NCBI RefSeq assembly: GCF_030272615.1
Contig: NC_081415.1
Location: forward strand, 625,889,740-625,953,739
Origin: Cryptomeria japonica
Lineage: Eukaryota > Streptophyta > Pinopsida > Cupressales > Cupressaceae
Length of the DNA stretch: 64,000 nucleotides
Direction: 5' to 3'
This document shows, one piece after another, positions 1-10,534 of the stretch. The translations under genes were made by a program, and so were the position numbers. Below the pieces are notes generated by a model. It searched no databases, was not told where the DNA came from, and saw only the letters and a list, made by a program, of their open reading frames with translations. How positions within the stretch are numbered: the first letter of the stretch is position 1; each line of letters begins with the position of its first letter.

Positions 1-545
1 CCAATCACCACAGATGCAAATTTAATAGCAGAATCATTAATCTCATTCACGGTCATGGCTCTTTTATCCCATCTAGACCTAGTTAACTTCTCAACATCAT
101 TCTTAGGTATAGACCTAAGTAATGGAACTTCACTGGTTGAGAAAAAGTCGGTAATAGCATGGATTGCTTCCTTAGTGATTTTGTGAGATCTATCCAACCA
201 CATGAACTGATCATGAATACGGCTCAAAACAAATCTCACCAACCCGTCATCAAAATCATCAATGAAATTGATCGCATGATGAAAATCTTTATCGACTACG
301 CTTCTAAACTGCTCTTTCAATCTTTCATGTTCATTACACAAAGATCTGTATTGCTCATAAATAAGTGTAACTCCAAGGTCTTCAAGTTTGTAGTGATAAA
401 AGGATCTTACATCCTCTACATGCAAAACACAATTCAGTACATCGGATAGGGAACTGACAGGGTCAATTTCCTCTGACTTGTATGGATGTCGTTTGTATTC
501 AAGTCTTGCCCTTTCAGTCACATCAACTAGATGCAGAGTATCCAT
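1..545 (-). CDS. Unrecognised protein, N-terminal part, cut by window edge
   Basis: On the minus strand an ATG at 543-545 opens a frame that stays open for about 181 codons and leaves the window at position 1. The translation is protein-like and mixed in composition, not low complexity: it begins MDTLHLVDVTERARLEY, has a charged middle with repeated Asp-Asp and a His-His pair, and a later stretch KITKEAIHAITDFFSTSEV. I cannot assign a family. It lies downstream, on the same strand, of a gag-like pseudogene and a retrotransposon primer site, so an extra or gag-associated ORF of an LTR element is the most likely origin. A host gene fragment is possible but less likely. The opposite-strand reading at 159-449 is its shadow. 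Confidence 0.55.
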   Translation of the reverse strand, partial: MDTLHLVDVTERARLEYKRHPYKSEEIDPVSSLSDVLNCVLHVEDVRSFYHYKLEDLGVTLIYEQYRSLCNEHERLKEQFRSVVDKDFHHAINFIDDFDDGLVRFVLSRIHDQFMWLDRSHKITKEAIHAITDFFSTSEVPLLRSIPKNDVEKLTRSRWDKRAMTVNEINDSAIKFASVVI

Positions 546-1029
546 ACTACAATATGAAAAACACCAAGAAAAGAGTAAGATTCACTAATAAATATCTCTT
601 TTGCTTTGGTGCTAGGTTTTTCGACCGTCAAAGACTTTCAATACTCGATCACTGAATCAAACTTTTACTTTGATCGCCTGAGATTATTGTTAAATGGTCT
701 GAATGCTACTAGCACAAGCTTATCTCTACTCTGCTTGCTTTGCCAAGAGTTCTCAAGATGCAAAGTGACAAATGAAATTCAAAAAAGTTCTATTTATTTG
801 CATTCTAACTACTACAATAAATGCATTTACTGACAAAACCCTAAAATTCCTTAGCAAACTCTAAAGCATATTACCGGTAGCCAAAACTCAATCATATTTA
901 TTGGTTATGATCCACAAACACATCAAAACATCAAAATGCATCAGAATATGCAGATTGAACTTACAATACATCATCTAGGGGTTCAACTCAAGATTTGACA
1001 ATAAGCTTAGCCCAAGTTGTAAAAATGAC
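546..1029. other. Spacer without recognisable gene
   Basis: AT-rich DNA between two minus-strand coding stretches. I see no primer-binding site, LTR end, tRNA or extended reading frame here. The short plus-strand ORF at 606-833 has no protein-like features. Confidence 0.4.
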
Positions 1030-2307
1030 TTAGTTTGTTAGAGATGGATTCTCCACATTAGGTGAAGAATCTGATTCCTTATATGGTTTGTCATCACTCT
1101 TATTCTTCTAGGTCTTATTCATCCCAGCTCTAGTTTCTTCAATATCAACCTTCTTCTTTCCTTTCCGATCTGTAGGATGATTCACCAATTGGTTCTTCTT
1201 TGTTCTGCAAAACTTGGCAATGTGTTCTAGTTTGTTGCAATGATAGCATGCCATTCCAAATGCTCTCCAAGGTCCTGAGTTGCCTCTTCATGTTCTTCTT
1301 TTGTAGTTCATTGCAACATGTCTAAAATTGTTGCAGATTGAACAAGTCACATTGACTCTCTTTTCCATTTCATAAGGACTAGACCGGTTAACATAGGGTC
1401 TTTGCCAATTTGTGTTCCTTTGGTTAGTGAAATTCCTTCTCCAGTCATCAATAGGTCTTGGGTTCATGTGAGGTGTTGGATTGTTTGCTCCATGTCTGCA
1501 TTCAATTGATCTATGCCCATACATATTGTATGTATAACAATAACCCTCAAATCTCCTAGGCACATATCTAGTATTAGGTCTATAACCAATATTAGCATCA
1601 TATCTACATCTACAAACATTAGGAGTATGTCCTGGTTTATGATAGTTAAAGCAAATAGGTTTGTAAACTTTCTTACTGGTAGGCTTCTAAGCCTTAGGAG
1701 TAGTTTTACCTTCATGCATGTCGCTCTTGGTACTGGAAGGTTCACCTTTCTCATACGTATCACCTTTCATCCTCTGAGATTGGATCTATTCATCCAGCAT
1801 AGAGGAGCTCTTGTTGAATTTATCAAGCTTCTCATTGGCCTCAACAAGTTTCTTTGTAAGATCTTCATTTCTTTTCATGAGGATCTCTCTAAGAGACATT
1901 GTCATTTCAAGATCTGACTATAGTGTTTCTTTTTCTTCTTTCTCCTCATGCCAATGTTCATACAAAGTTGCATTCTCCTGCTTGATCTTAAAGATTTCAT
2001 GCTCTTTATCTTGAATCTGATCCTCAGCCTTTCTTCTAGCTTCAAGTTCCTCGCTGATCTGGATTGTAAGTGCTTCCAGCTCTCTTCTCAAGTTAGCCTT
2101 CTCACCATTCAGCTTCTCCACTTCTTCAACCAATGCATCAATGTTTGTCTCATCTGAAGAGATGCTGTCAGAGATCTCCAACAATTGTTTGATCAATTCC
2201 TTCCTTTTATTTAGTGATGTATTATACTTGTCTCTTAGGGTTTCTAGCTCATCCTTGGTTTCAACAAGTTCTCTAGCCATCTCTCTATAGCTCATTTTTT
2301 CACCCAT
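1030..2307 (-). pseudogene. Gag-like protein: coiled coil plus four degenerate zinc knuckles
   Basis: One frame runs from an ATG at 2305-2307 to a TAA at 1030-1032 (426 codons), broken by five in-frame stops (TAG at 1918-1920, two more TAG within about 1680-1800, TGA near 1285, TAG near 1110). The N-terminal half is a strong coiled coil rich in Glu, Lys and Leu. Four retroviral-type zinc knuckles follow near 1650, 1530, 1340 and 1235. Three of them have lost one Cys to Tyr (for example CFNYHKPGHTPNVC); the last, CYHCNKLEHIAKFC, is intact. Such CCHC boxes bind RNA in Gag nucleocapsids. The Met-tRNA primer site just upstream at 2362-2373 supports a copia-type gag. No pol domain follows in the window. 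The pattern of Cys to Tyr and Gln or Arg to stop changes indicates decay by C-to-T transitions. Confidence 0.65.
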
Positions 2308-2361
2308 ATTTGCCTTAGGATTAGAGATCACTTCCAAGGGGTTAAGCCTTAAGTAATTTAG

Positions 2362-2373
2362 GCTCTGATACCA
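2362..2373 (-). other. Primer-binding site, initiator Met tRNA type
   Basis: On the minus strand the sequence reads TGGTATCAGAGC, the usual Ty1/copia primer site complementary to the 3' end of plant initiator tRNA-Met. It lies two bases inside the LTR end (TCA, then AT). Confidence 0.85.
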
Positions 2374-2375
2374 AT

Positions 2376-3755
2376 TGATGAACTTATAAGGCACTCAAAA
2401 GGGGGGGTGAATTAGTGATAGTAAAAATAATATAAATCTAAATATCAATTTCACCAACTTAAAACTCAATAGACATGTAAGAAATAACACCAAGTATGCA
2501 ATCACCACATAAAGCATAAACCACATGACACAAGAGTTTATACGTGGAAAACCCAAATGGGAAAAACCATGGTGGGAGTTAATACCCACAAGATCCACTA
2601 TCTATAGTATAGAGATCTAACTGGTTAAGGTCTACAACATCCGATTAGGGGCACACCCTGTTAGAAGTGTTTGAGCTTGGTTAAGAGCTTTACAATAAGT
2701 CCTGTGAGGGCCAGCCCTATTAGGAGCTACCCAAGCTACTGGGATTTGCAAACACAATTTAATGTGTCAATTGGAGAGTGAATATTCTCTACCTTGGTTA
2801 GAGGATTTAATGATTAGAATTGTTAGGATCTGACTGCACCCTGTTAGGAGTGACCTTGTAAGAGGATTTTCTTGTTGCAATTGTTAGGAAGACAACAAGT
2901 ACAAATGATCTCAGTATAACACCTTTGGTGTCTAATAAGATCCACTTTAGAACATTACAACATCACAAAGACATCATCTCTCAACTCCTCTAATCTTCAC
3001 ACTATCAGAAATACAAAATTTTCTCATCACATATCACACTATCAGAAATACAAAATTTTCTCATCACATATCACACTATCAAGCTTATGTATATATATCC
3101 TTTCATACCTCATCACACAATTAAAATTATCATAAGGTTGGCTAGAACCTTATTACAATTCCCTAGGTTCAATGCATCTAGACAATCTTGTGTTGTATGC
3201 TTTATTTATGTCAGCCACTGACACAACAAATCCAATTATGTGTCATTTTACCAATCTAAGTGATTTTCATCACTACCGATTAACTGTGTTTCTAGGTATC
3301 TACCTTGTTGATCAAATCTCATTCATCTGATAAAATTTGTTCATGCGATCAAGAACATATCCTCATCTGATAATCTTCAATGTTGTTGCAAAACCGCATT
3401 CCTTCATCCTTCATGGATTTCATGTACCAGTTATCAGTGTGAGACTCTGTTAGATATTTTACTGTTTAAGAACTTATTTACCAGTTCTAATGGAATTGCC
3501 TTTGTTTACTAGTTAACCTTTACTGGTTGCATTGTATAATATAGATGACAATAAAATATAGTTGCCATCAATGACAACATGCATAATAGTCATCATACAT
3601 TAATTAACCTCATTTCATATACAGACAAGTATTGGTTGCATCAAAACCTTACCGATTAACCAAATGATCAAATGCCAATAGCCATATGATGCATAAAATT
3701 ATTCAAATGAAGCAACATTTTCATGATGAAGGCATAATTAGATCTTAATTATACA
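2376..3755 (-). repeat. 5' LTR of minus-strand copia-like element (outer end approximate)
   Basis: The inner edge is defined by the adjacent primer site. The LTR holds the family hallmarks seen in other LTRs of this window: a G-run with TGAATTAG at 2401-2415 (C-tract motif in sense), a GGGTTTTCC/GGTTTTTCCC block near 2550-2580, and repeated CCTAACAGG/CCTGTTAGG words at 2650-2890. The outer end is a guess from a TGTATAATTAAG start read on the minus strand at about 3755. No target duplication was found. Confidence 0.5.
2998..3080. repeat. 37-bp tandem repeat, 2.2 copies
   Basis: Positions 2998-3034 and 3035-3071 are identical 37-base units (CACACTATCAG...TCATCACATAT), followed by a nine-base partial third copy. 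They lie inside the LTR and look like a replication-slippage duplication. Confidence 0.9.
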
Positions 3756-4925
3756 TTGGGGGACACACACTAAGGTGAGGGCCCAAAATATGGACTATAT
3801 TGCAAGGGAGTACAATTTAGGACGCTGCAGTGGACAACACTCCATTCAATTCACCATGGAATTGCCTTACACTATCAAATCCATTACCTTGGAAATATGT
3901 TATTTATCATGAGATAGTCCTTAGAAACCAACTCACCTCTGATTCCATAATAAGCTACCTCAATCTTTCTCCTATCCATCTCCACCTCAACAATTCATTC
4001 ATTCATTCAAAATATTCCTTGCCTTGCTAGACACCAGGGGCAAAGAAATACATCTAGATTATAATACGAAAATCCCTAAAAATCAGAATATGTCCTAAAA
4101 AAATTATAAAATGTCCTGAAAAATTCCTATGTCCTTAAAAATTTCAAAAAACATCAAATAATCCTAGAAAACCATAAAAAATCAGAAAAATAATCAAAAA
4201 CCCAAAATAAATCCATCAATCACAATTCACAATAAATTATTCTTTGCAAGTGACAAGAATTTCAACAAACACAAAAGAAAAACAAATCAAAACAGTGACC
4301 TTAAAAAATCATGAATGCTGGAAGGCCTGTTGGCTTTATGGGGCTTTTTTGGGTTTTCTTCGGTTTTCCACTAGTTTTTTGTGGTTATGTTCTTTTCTAT
4401 TTCTTGTAGCCTTGTTGTTTAAGTTCTTCTTGTAAAGGGTTTTGGGGCCCCTTCAAAACCTGCTTTTTCCTTAATCAAAAACAAATCATGCATCAACAAA
4501 CAAACAAACAAACAACCAAACTAACCTACAACTTAATTGATCAACTGCCTATTTGTTTAAGGATCCTTATCACACAATGTGCCTTTATAGATACATCATT
4601 CCTAAAATAGACACCTATCAAATATCATGTCCTAACAGATACATCTTTCCTACAATGGACATCGTATGAAACAATCATCAAATCAAGAAACACTTATCCT
4701 TGACAAGAAAATTGGTATGGTTATTGACTTGTTTATTAAAGTTAGTATTATCTTTTATTTTATTTATCTTTATTAATTGATGATAGGTCATGTTCCTATG
4801 CTACTCAAGGATTTCCATAAGTGACTAGAGGAGTCGGGATGGTTTGTGATCATTTTTCTTTGTTTGTTATTTGTGGTGTGTTTCCATGAAGTTCTGGGGC
4901 ATAGGTATTTTAGTTGTCTATGTTG
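3756..4925. other. Intergenic, A-rich; possible LINE 3' tail at about 4320-4480
   Basis: No gene is visible. About 4050-4210 is A-rich low-complexity DNA. Positions about 4320-4480 carry T-rich text with GTAAAGGGTTTTGGGGCCCC, then a TTAATCAAAAA tail and a (CAAA)n run at 4496-4518. This resembles the 3' end of plant L1-type LINEs, but no endonuclease or reverse transcriptase frame precedes it, so it is at most a dead 3' fragment. The remainder is unassigned. Confidence 0.3.
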
Positions 4926-4930
4926 GTACG
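4926..4930. other. Target-site duplication GTACG (left)
   Basis: GTACG directly precedes the LTR terminus TGTTAGGTCC. The same five bases follow the other terminus at 11598-11602. Five bases is the size made by copia integrases. Confidence 0.9.
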
Positions 4931-5990
4931 TGTTAGGTCCCGGAGACAACTAAGAGGGGGGGGGGTGAATCAGTTGTCTAATAAATTCAAACCAAAAACT
5001 AATTAACGAACTTAATGCTTAATATTGGTAAACTAGTTAAGTATGTCGGTAGACAGTGTTAACAATAAATTGCTATACTGGTAAAGATTAATGCATGAAA
5101 CACAAACATAAAGTCATCCACAACACATAACACCAATATTTGTACATGGAAACCCTATAAGGGGAAAAACCACAGTGGGAAACCTTACCCACATTCAGAT
5201 GATACTACTACAGATAGTAAGTGTACATAAATGGGGTCTGCACATGCAGAAAGGCCAACAGCCTAGAGCTCACTGCTCAATCATAGAATGGGAGTCACAC
5301 TGACTACAGTTGGATGGTTAAATCCAATAAGAATGTACTGCACAAAATAGCATCTTCATATGATAGATTCAGTACCGGTGTAATGCTGATATGCTTATAC
5401 AAAAACCTAGCTTCACCTTCAAATGATGTCTTCGTGTATACCTCTGCTTGATCTCGCATATACCTTCACTTAATTCTTTTTTGCATTCCACACTTGATCT
5501 TACAAATAAGATCTTACATTTATACCATACCCTATGACCAATTTTAGTAGGTCGGCTCTACAAGATATTACAATAAAAACATTTTACAAATAATATAATA
5601 TCCGATGCAATAACCGATTAAACATGTCGGCTTAATGCATTTACATCAATAATAAATCATCTCCATAGCATGCCATGCTGATCTGGAAAAGATAAACCTG
5701 TCGGTGTAACCCTAGATAACTTGGACCTATTTGTCGGTAAAAGCAAATATGCAAATATGAATATACCAATGATTAATTCTTCAAAAAAAAGTGTCCACAC
5801 GATGTCTTCGACATTACCAAGTGTCTTCCATATCATTCCAAGTGCCAATGAACATTATATCTTGCCGGTGAACCATATACCAGTAACTGTGCAATAGTTA
5901 CCTGTTTGCTGGTGAATGTTGTTGGATCTCAAAGTGCTTGTTTTCAGTAGGTGTTGACATCAATGACAAAACCATACCAAAATACCAACA
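4931..5990 (-). repeat. 3' LTR of Copia-1
   Basis: 1060 bp, bounded by TGTTGG...CCTAACA in sense and next to the polypurine tract. It matches the LTR at 10535-11597 along its whole length. It holds a 12-base G run at about 4955-4966 (C-tract motif in sense), the GGTTTCC/GGTTTTTCCCC block near 5150-5180 and several ACCGG words. Confidence 0.95.
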
Positions 5991-6006
5991 ATCTCCCCCT
6001 TTGGCA
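5991..6006 (-). other. Polypurine tract of Copia-1
   Basis: In sense the sequence is CCAAAGGGGGAGAT directly before the 3' LTR TGTTGG. This is the expected site for priming the second DNA strand. The same tract precedes the 3' LTRs at 20850 and 46921. Confidence 0.9.
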
Positions 6007-6323
6007 TTGATGGCAACACAAGATGGAAAAACCCTCAAAGTGCCAAAACAGAAATGCCAAATACCAAAAACCAACAATCTCCATTTCTCCCCCTGGAAGC
6101 AACATGTGTTTATCCAAAGATTTATTTTCAATACCAAACTCTCCTCAAAAGATAATGTGTTTTTCCATAGATATCTCTCCCCCTTTGACATCAAATGCCA
6201 AAGCTATAAAATTCAAGTCCATACAAAATACCAACTACTCCCCCTGAGAAGTAGCTTCCTCATCAAAGATCGAAATAAAGATTTGTCTTTTAATTCTGCC
6301 AGTTGATGACAATCATCAACTAT
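6007..6323 (-). other. 3' untranslated region of Copia-1
   Basis: Between the polyprotein stop and the polypurine tract. It contains two further purine-rich words in sense (GGGGGAGAGATA-like near 6170-6185 and GGGGAGTAG near 6235-6245) that could act as secondary plus-strand primers. No reading frame of note. Confidence 0.6.
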
Positions 6324-7103
6324 CTAGGTCTCTACCGGTGGTGGTATGACTCCAAGATGATCTCTGAGATATTCAAAAGTCTCCTTAAGCAAAGGTTTTG
6401 TGAAAATATCTGCAAGTTGTTCTTTAGTATTCACATAAACCAGTTTTATCTCTTTTTCTTCAACTTTTTCCCTTAGAAAATTCAGTTTGATAGAAACATG
6501 TTTAGTTTTAGAATGTAATACAAGATTCTTAGATATATCAATTGCTGCAGTGTTATCACAATATATAGTAATGGGTTCCTTGCATTTTACCTTTATGTCT
6601 TTCAACATTTGCTTAAGCCATAATACCTGTGTACAGTTAGTTGTTGCTGCAACATATTCTGATTCTGCTATTGATAAAGATGTACAACTTTGTTTTTTAC
6701 TCAACCAAGAAACTAATCTCTTTCCAAGAAAGAATGCTCCTCCAATGATGTTCTTTCTATCATCCACATCTCCTGCCCAATTTGCATCTGTGTATGCACA
6801 TAGGTCAAAATTTTCATCTTTAGGATACCGTAATCCAAGATTTGTTGTGCCTTGTAAGTACCGGAAAATCCTTTTCACTGCTGATTCATGATTTTCCCTA
6901 GGATTACTTTGAAATCTAGAAACAATACATACTGCATTCATAATATCAAGCCTGGTTTGTGTCAAATACAGTAAACCTCCTATCATAGATTTGTATCTAG
7001 TTGGATTAACGTGTGTAGATTCATCCCTTTGAGATAATTTGTAATTTGTAGTCATAGGTGTGCTTACCGGTTTAGAGTTCTCGATCCCAAATTTCTTTAG
7101 CAA
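6324..7103 (-). pseudogene. Copia-1 polyprotein: RT C-terminal end and RNase H
   Basis: 259 codons, open to the true end of the polyprotein (GVIPPPVET then stop). It carries the conserved copia RNase H region: the YKSMIGGLLYLTQTR segment that follows RT, DANWAGDVDDRK with the first catalytic Asp, the SIAESEYVA block with the catalytic Glu, the YCDNTAAIDIS block with the next Asp, and the HVSIKLNFLRE and YVNTKEQLADIFTKPL motifs. RNase H removes the RNA template during reverse transcription. It is in frame with the upstream RT segment and separated from it only by a TAA at 7104-7106, where Copia-2 has a Glu codon. This segment itself is intact. Confidence 0.93.
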
Positions 7104-8045
7104 TTATTTTAGGTACTTGGATTGACTCAAAAATATACCTTTATTAGTCTGTGAAATTTGCAAACCTAAAAAGAATTTTATTTCTCCAATCATAGACATT
7201 TCAAATTCTTGTTGCATTTTACTAGAAAATTCCTTACACAATCCATCTTCTCCTCCAAAGATTATATCATCAACAAATACTTCAATAATAAAGATGTCAT
7301 CATTAGTTATTTTGTAATATAAATTGCTATCTGCATTTGCTTTAGTAAAACCAATCTTTAAAAGATACTTATCCAACCTTGCATACCAAGCTCTTGGGGC
7401 TTGTTTCAATCTATACAGAGCTTTTCTTAACCTGCAAACCATATCATTATCATCTGTCAAGGAAAATCCATTAGGTTGTTCAATATATACTTCCTCTTCA
7501 AGATCTCCATTCAAAAATGCACATTTAATAACCATTTGATAAACTTTGTAGTCCTTGTGAGCTGCAAAAGCCAAGAATAATCTAACTGCCTCAATTCTGG
7601 CTACCGGTGCAAAGGTTTCATTGTAATCAACTCCTTCTTTCTGAGAATATCCCTTACACACTAGTCTTGCTTTATTTCTGACAACCTTACCATCTTCATT
7701 AAGTTTGTTTCTAAATACCCATTTGGTTCTAATTACATTTTTATATTTAGGCCGAGGAACTAATGTCCAAGTATTATTTTTCTCAATTTGTCCTAATTCT
7801 TCTTCCATAGCTTTAATCCAAAATTTATCTTCACATGCCTCATTGATAGATGATGGTTCAATTTGAGAAATAAGACATACCTCTTCATTTGCCAATCTTC
7901 CTCTTTTCATAACTCCTTTAAATTTGTTTCCAATTATCTGATCTTCAAAATGATTCAATCTTATGTACTGGGGTGTCTTAGTTTGCTGTTGTTCTTCAAT
8001 TACTATGGAATCTTCTGATGATACCGGAGTAACTGGATCTTCATT
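7104..8045 (-). pseudogene. Copia-1 polyprotein: reverse transcriptase
   Basis: Open frame covering the RVT_2-type reverse transcriptase and the linker before it ([22 protein letters not shown]). Recognisable motifs are [91 protein letters not shown] and the active-site FVDDIIFGG. The motif A aspartate is gone: the usual MDVK-AFLNG reads [10 protein letters not shown], so the enzyme should be dead even without the flanking stops. The frame is bounded by TAG 8046-8048 and TAA 7104-7106. Confidence 0.93.
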
Positions 8046-9059
8046 CTATACCGGTGGATTTAGTATAGGTTCATTTGTCACACTTTCTGTTGCTGGTTCA
8101 GAGTCTATATACCTTGAAGTTCTTCTGAATTGTTCATCAATCTTTACATTTGTACTCTCGACAATTTTCTATAATCTCTTATTAAAACATCTATATGCCT
8201 TGCTCTTAGATGAATAACCAAGAAATATTCCTTCATCACTTCTAGGATCAAATTTGCCAATATACTCATCTCTTCTAATATAACATTTACTTCCAAAAAT
8301 TATGAAATACTTAAGAGTAGGAGTATTACCAAACCATAGTTCATGAGGGGTCTTACCGGTTTCACCTTTGATGTGAACTTTGTTGAATGTATAGACAGCA
8401 ATGCTAACTGCCTCTCTCCAATACACATGTGGTAGATTTTCTTCTGATAACATACTTCTTGCTGCATCCAAGATAGTTCTATTTTTCCTTTCAACAACTC
8501 CATTCTGATGTGGTGTCCAAGGTGTTGATAACTATCTTTTGATTCCATTCACTTCACAGAATGTATTAAAGTCCTTAGATGTGAATTCTCCTCCTTGATC
8601 TGATCTTAAACATTTGATTTTCTTACCGATTTCATTTTCAACCATTGCTTTGAACAGTTTGAACTTCCCAAGTGCTTTTGATTTTTCTTTGAGAAAAGTA
8701 ACCCAACACCTTCTAGAATAATCATCAATAATTAGCATGAAATATCTATCACCTTGTAAGATTTTTGTTCTAGTTGGACCACATAAATCAGTGTGAATTA
8801 AATCAAGAGCATTATTGGATTTTTCTAGAATACTTTTGAAGCTAGCTCTAACTTGTTTTCCAAATTGACATTCCTTACAAATTGTATTCTGAGGTTTCAC
8901 AATTTTAGGTAGATCTCTAACTGCCTTAGAAGTATTGATTTTTACCATGCAATCAAAGTTTACATGACACAGTCTCTTATGCCATAACCAACTTTCATCT
9001 ATATGTGCAATCAAGCATGCCTTTTCACTGTTATTCAAATGAAAGATATTGCCTCTAGT
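8046..9059 (-). pseudogene. Copia-1 polyprotein: integrase
   Basis: The frame contains the GAG-pre-integrase zinc-binding part (WLWHKRLCHVNFDCMVKI, then CKECQFGKQ) and the rve core: HTDLCGP with the first Asp, LRSDQGGEF with the second, and the NGVVERKN region with the Glu. The C-terminal GKTPHELWFG and FGSKCYIRRDE motifs follow. In-frame stops interrupt it at 8532-8534 (TAG after GIKR), 8169-8171 (TAG after FNKRL) and 8046-8048 (TAG), and it is bounded upstream by TAG 9060-9062. Three of these correspond to Gln codons in related copies. Confidence 0.92.
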
Positions 9060-9191
9060 CTAATTACCGGTTGCAATTTCCAAACCAATTCTATTCATGA
9101 TTTTGCATTTTCCATTTTTAAATTGTAACTGAAATCCCTTCTCAACTAATTGACCAACACTTAAAAGATTATGCTTTAATCCTTCAACATA

Positions 9192-9548
9192 TTAGACATT
9201 GTCAGTGTTATGCTTACCATCAAGAGATATTGAACCCTTACCTTTGATTGAACAGGCTTTTTCATCTCCAAATCTTACTAAACCTCCATTGTATTCTTGA
9301 AAGTTTAAGAATTTACCTTTGTCTCCAGTCATGTGATGTGAGCATCCTGAGTCAATGATCCATTCATCCTTTGCTTCAACTTTAGCTACTAGGGCTTGTT
9401 CTACCGGTTGAGTAGTAGGTGTCAGTTGATCCTTTGTTATAGCATCAAAAACCCATCCATTGTCTGATGGATCCTCATCAGAATCATCAGTCACACCTTC
9501 ATGAGAAATGTAACAAGATTTATCTTTGTTCTTCTTAAATATGTATCT
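9192..9548 (-). pseudogene. Copia-1 polyprotein: aspartic protease
   Basis: Encodes the retropepsin-like segment of copia: EWIIDSGCSHHMTGDKGKF, where D-S-G is the catalytic triplet, then RFGDEKACSIKGKGSISLDG. The protease cuts the polyprotein into working enzymes. It is bounded by TAG 9549-9551 upstream and a TAA at 9192-9194 downstream; Copia-2 has a Tyr codon at the latter place. Confidence 0.9.
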
Positions 9549-10478
9549 CTAATATTCAGGATTAGGCTTGTATGTTCTTCTTGCTTCTTCTCTTAGTCTA
9601 GCATGTCTATCAGGGCATCTTGAAGCCATATGACCAATCTTATTGCAGTTAAAACATTTAAAGGGTGCTTTACCATCATACTTACTTCCAATTGGACCTT
9701 TTGGCATTTTTCTTGCAAATAGTGCTTCAAGTTCTTCAAGCTCTTGATTCTCCTTTCTGGATTCTTCAAGTTCTCTTGCATAAAAGGCTCTCCAGTCTGA
9801 TTTGTCAAATGATGGAGTAGATGATGTTGATTCTTTAAAGGCCAAATCAGTTTTTATAGTACCAATAGGACCAAATTCCTCAATTTCAAAGGCTGAAAGT
9901 TTTCCAATCAATGTATCCCTAGTTACTGATGTATTAGGCATTGTTCTCAACTCATTTATAGAAGTAACCTTCATTTTATATGCCAGTGGTAAACCTCTTA
10001 ATATTTTTGAAAGAATTTCATCCTCACTCAGAGTTCCTCCACAACATTTAATACCCAAAACAATTTCATTTACTCTTTCCATAAAAGCAGAAATCCTTTC
10101 ATCTTCTTCCATTTTCAGATATTCATACCTGACTCAGAAGCTTTCAAGTTTTGCAAACTTAACTATGGAATCTCCTTCATTTAGTGTTTCTAAATGATCC
10201 CAAATAGCTTTAGCAGTAGACCTATCTGATAATCCCATGATTTGTTGATCTAATAATGCACTCAAAAGTGCTTCTCTTGCTTTGCAATCATTCTCTTCAT
10301 CTTTAGCTAAGGTAGTTGGAGCAGTTTGACCAGCTACAATAGCAGTATAACCATTCTTTGTAACTTCCCAGATGTCTTTACCAATGCAATTAAGATGTGT
10401 CTCCATTTTGATCTTCCATATCCCATAGTTGGTTCCATCAAGTTTAGGACTATCCTTCCTGAAGTAATTAGTAGACAT
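9549..10478 (-). pseudogene. Copia-1 polyprotein: gag
   Basis: Starts at ATG 10476-10478 (MSTNYFRKDSPKLDGTNYG), 43 bases after the primer site. It shows the UBN2-type copia gag fold (GIWKIKMETHL, AIWDHLETLNEGDS, ISAFMERVNEIVLGIKCCGG, LRGLPLAYKMKVTSI) and the zinc knuckle CFNCNKIGHMASRC. A TGA at 10134-10136 splits it, at a position where Copia-2 has Trp (TGG); it ends at TAG 9549-9551 where Copia-2 has CAG. Gag forms the particle that packages the RNA. Apart from the single stop the protein looks conserved. Confidence 0.93.
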
Positions 10479-10520
10479 TGGATCTCCTCAAGTTGTTAAA
10501 CTTCTGCAAAAGAGGACTAA

Positions 10521-10532
10521 GCTCTGATACCA
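10521..10532 (-). other. Primer-binding site of Copia-1
   Basis: TGGTATCAGAGC on the minus strand, two bases from the LTR end, complementary to initiator tRNA-Met. Confidence 0.92.
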
Positions 10533-10534
10533 AT

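Noticed and set aside
4244..4435. Small membrane-like protein
   Set aside because: The hydrophobic text comes from T-rich DNA resembling a LINE 3' end.
8300..8548. Second-frame ORF within the Copia-1 integrase
   Set aside because: It overlaps the true integrase frame and has no domain of its own.
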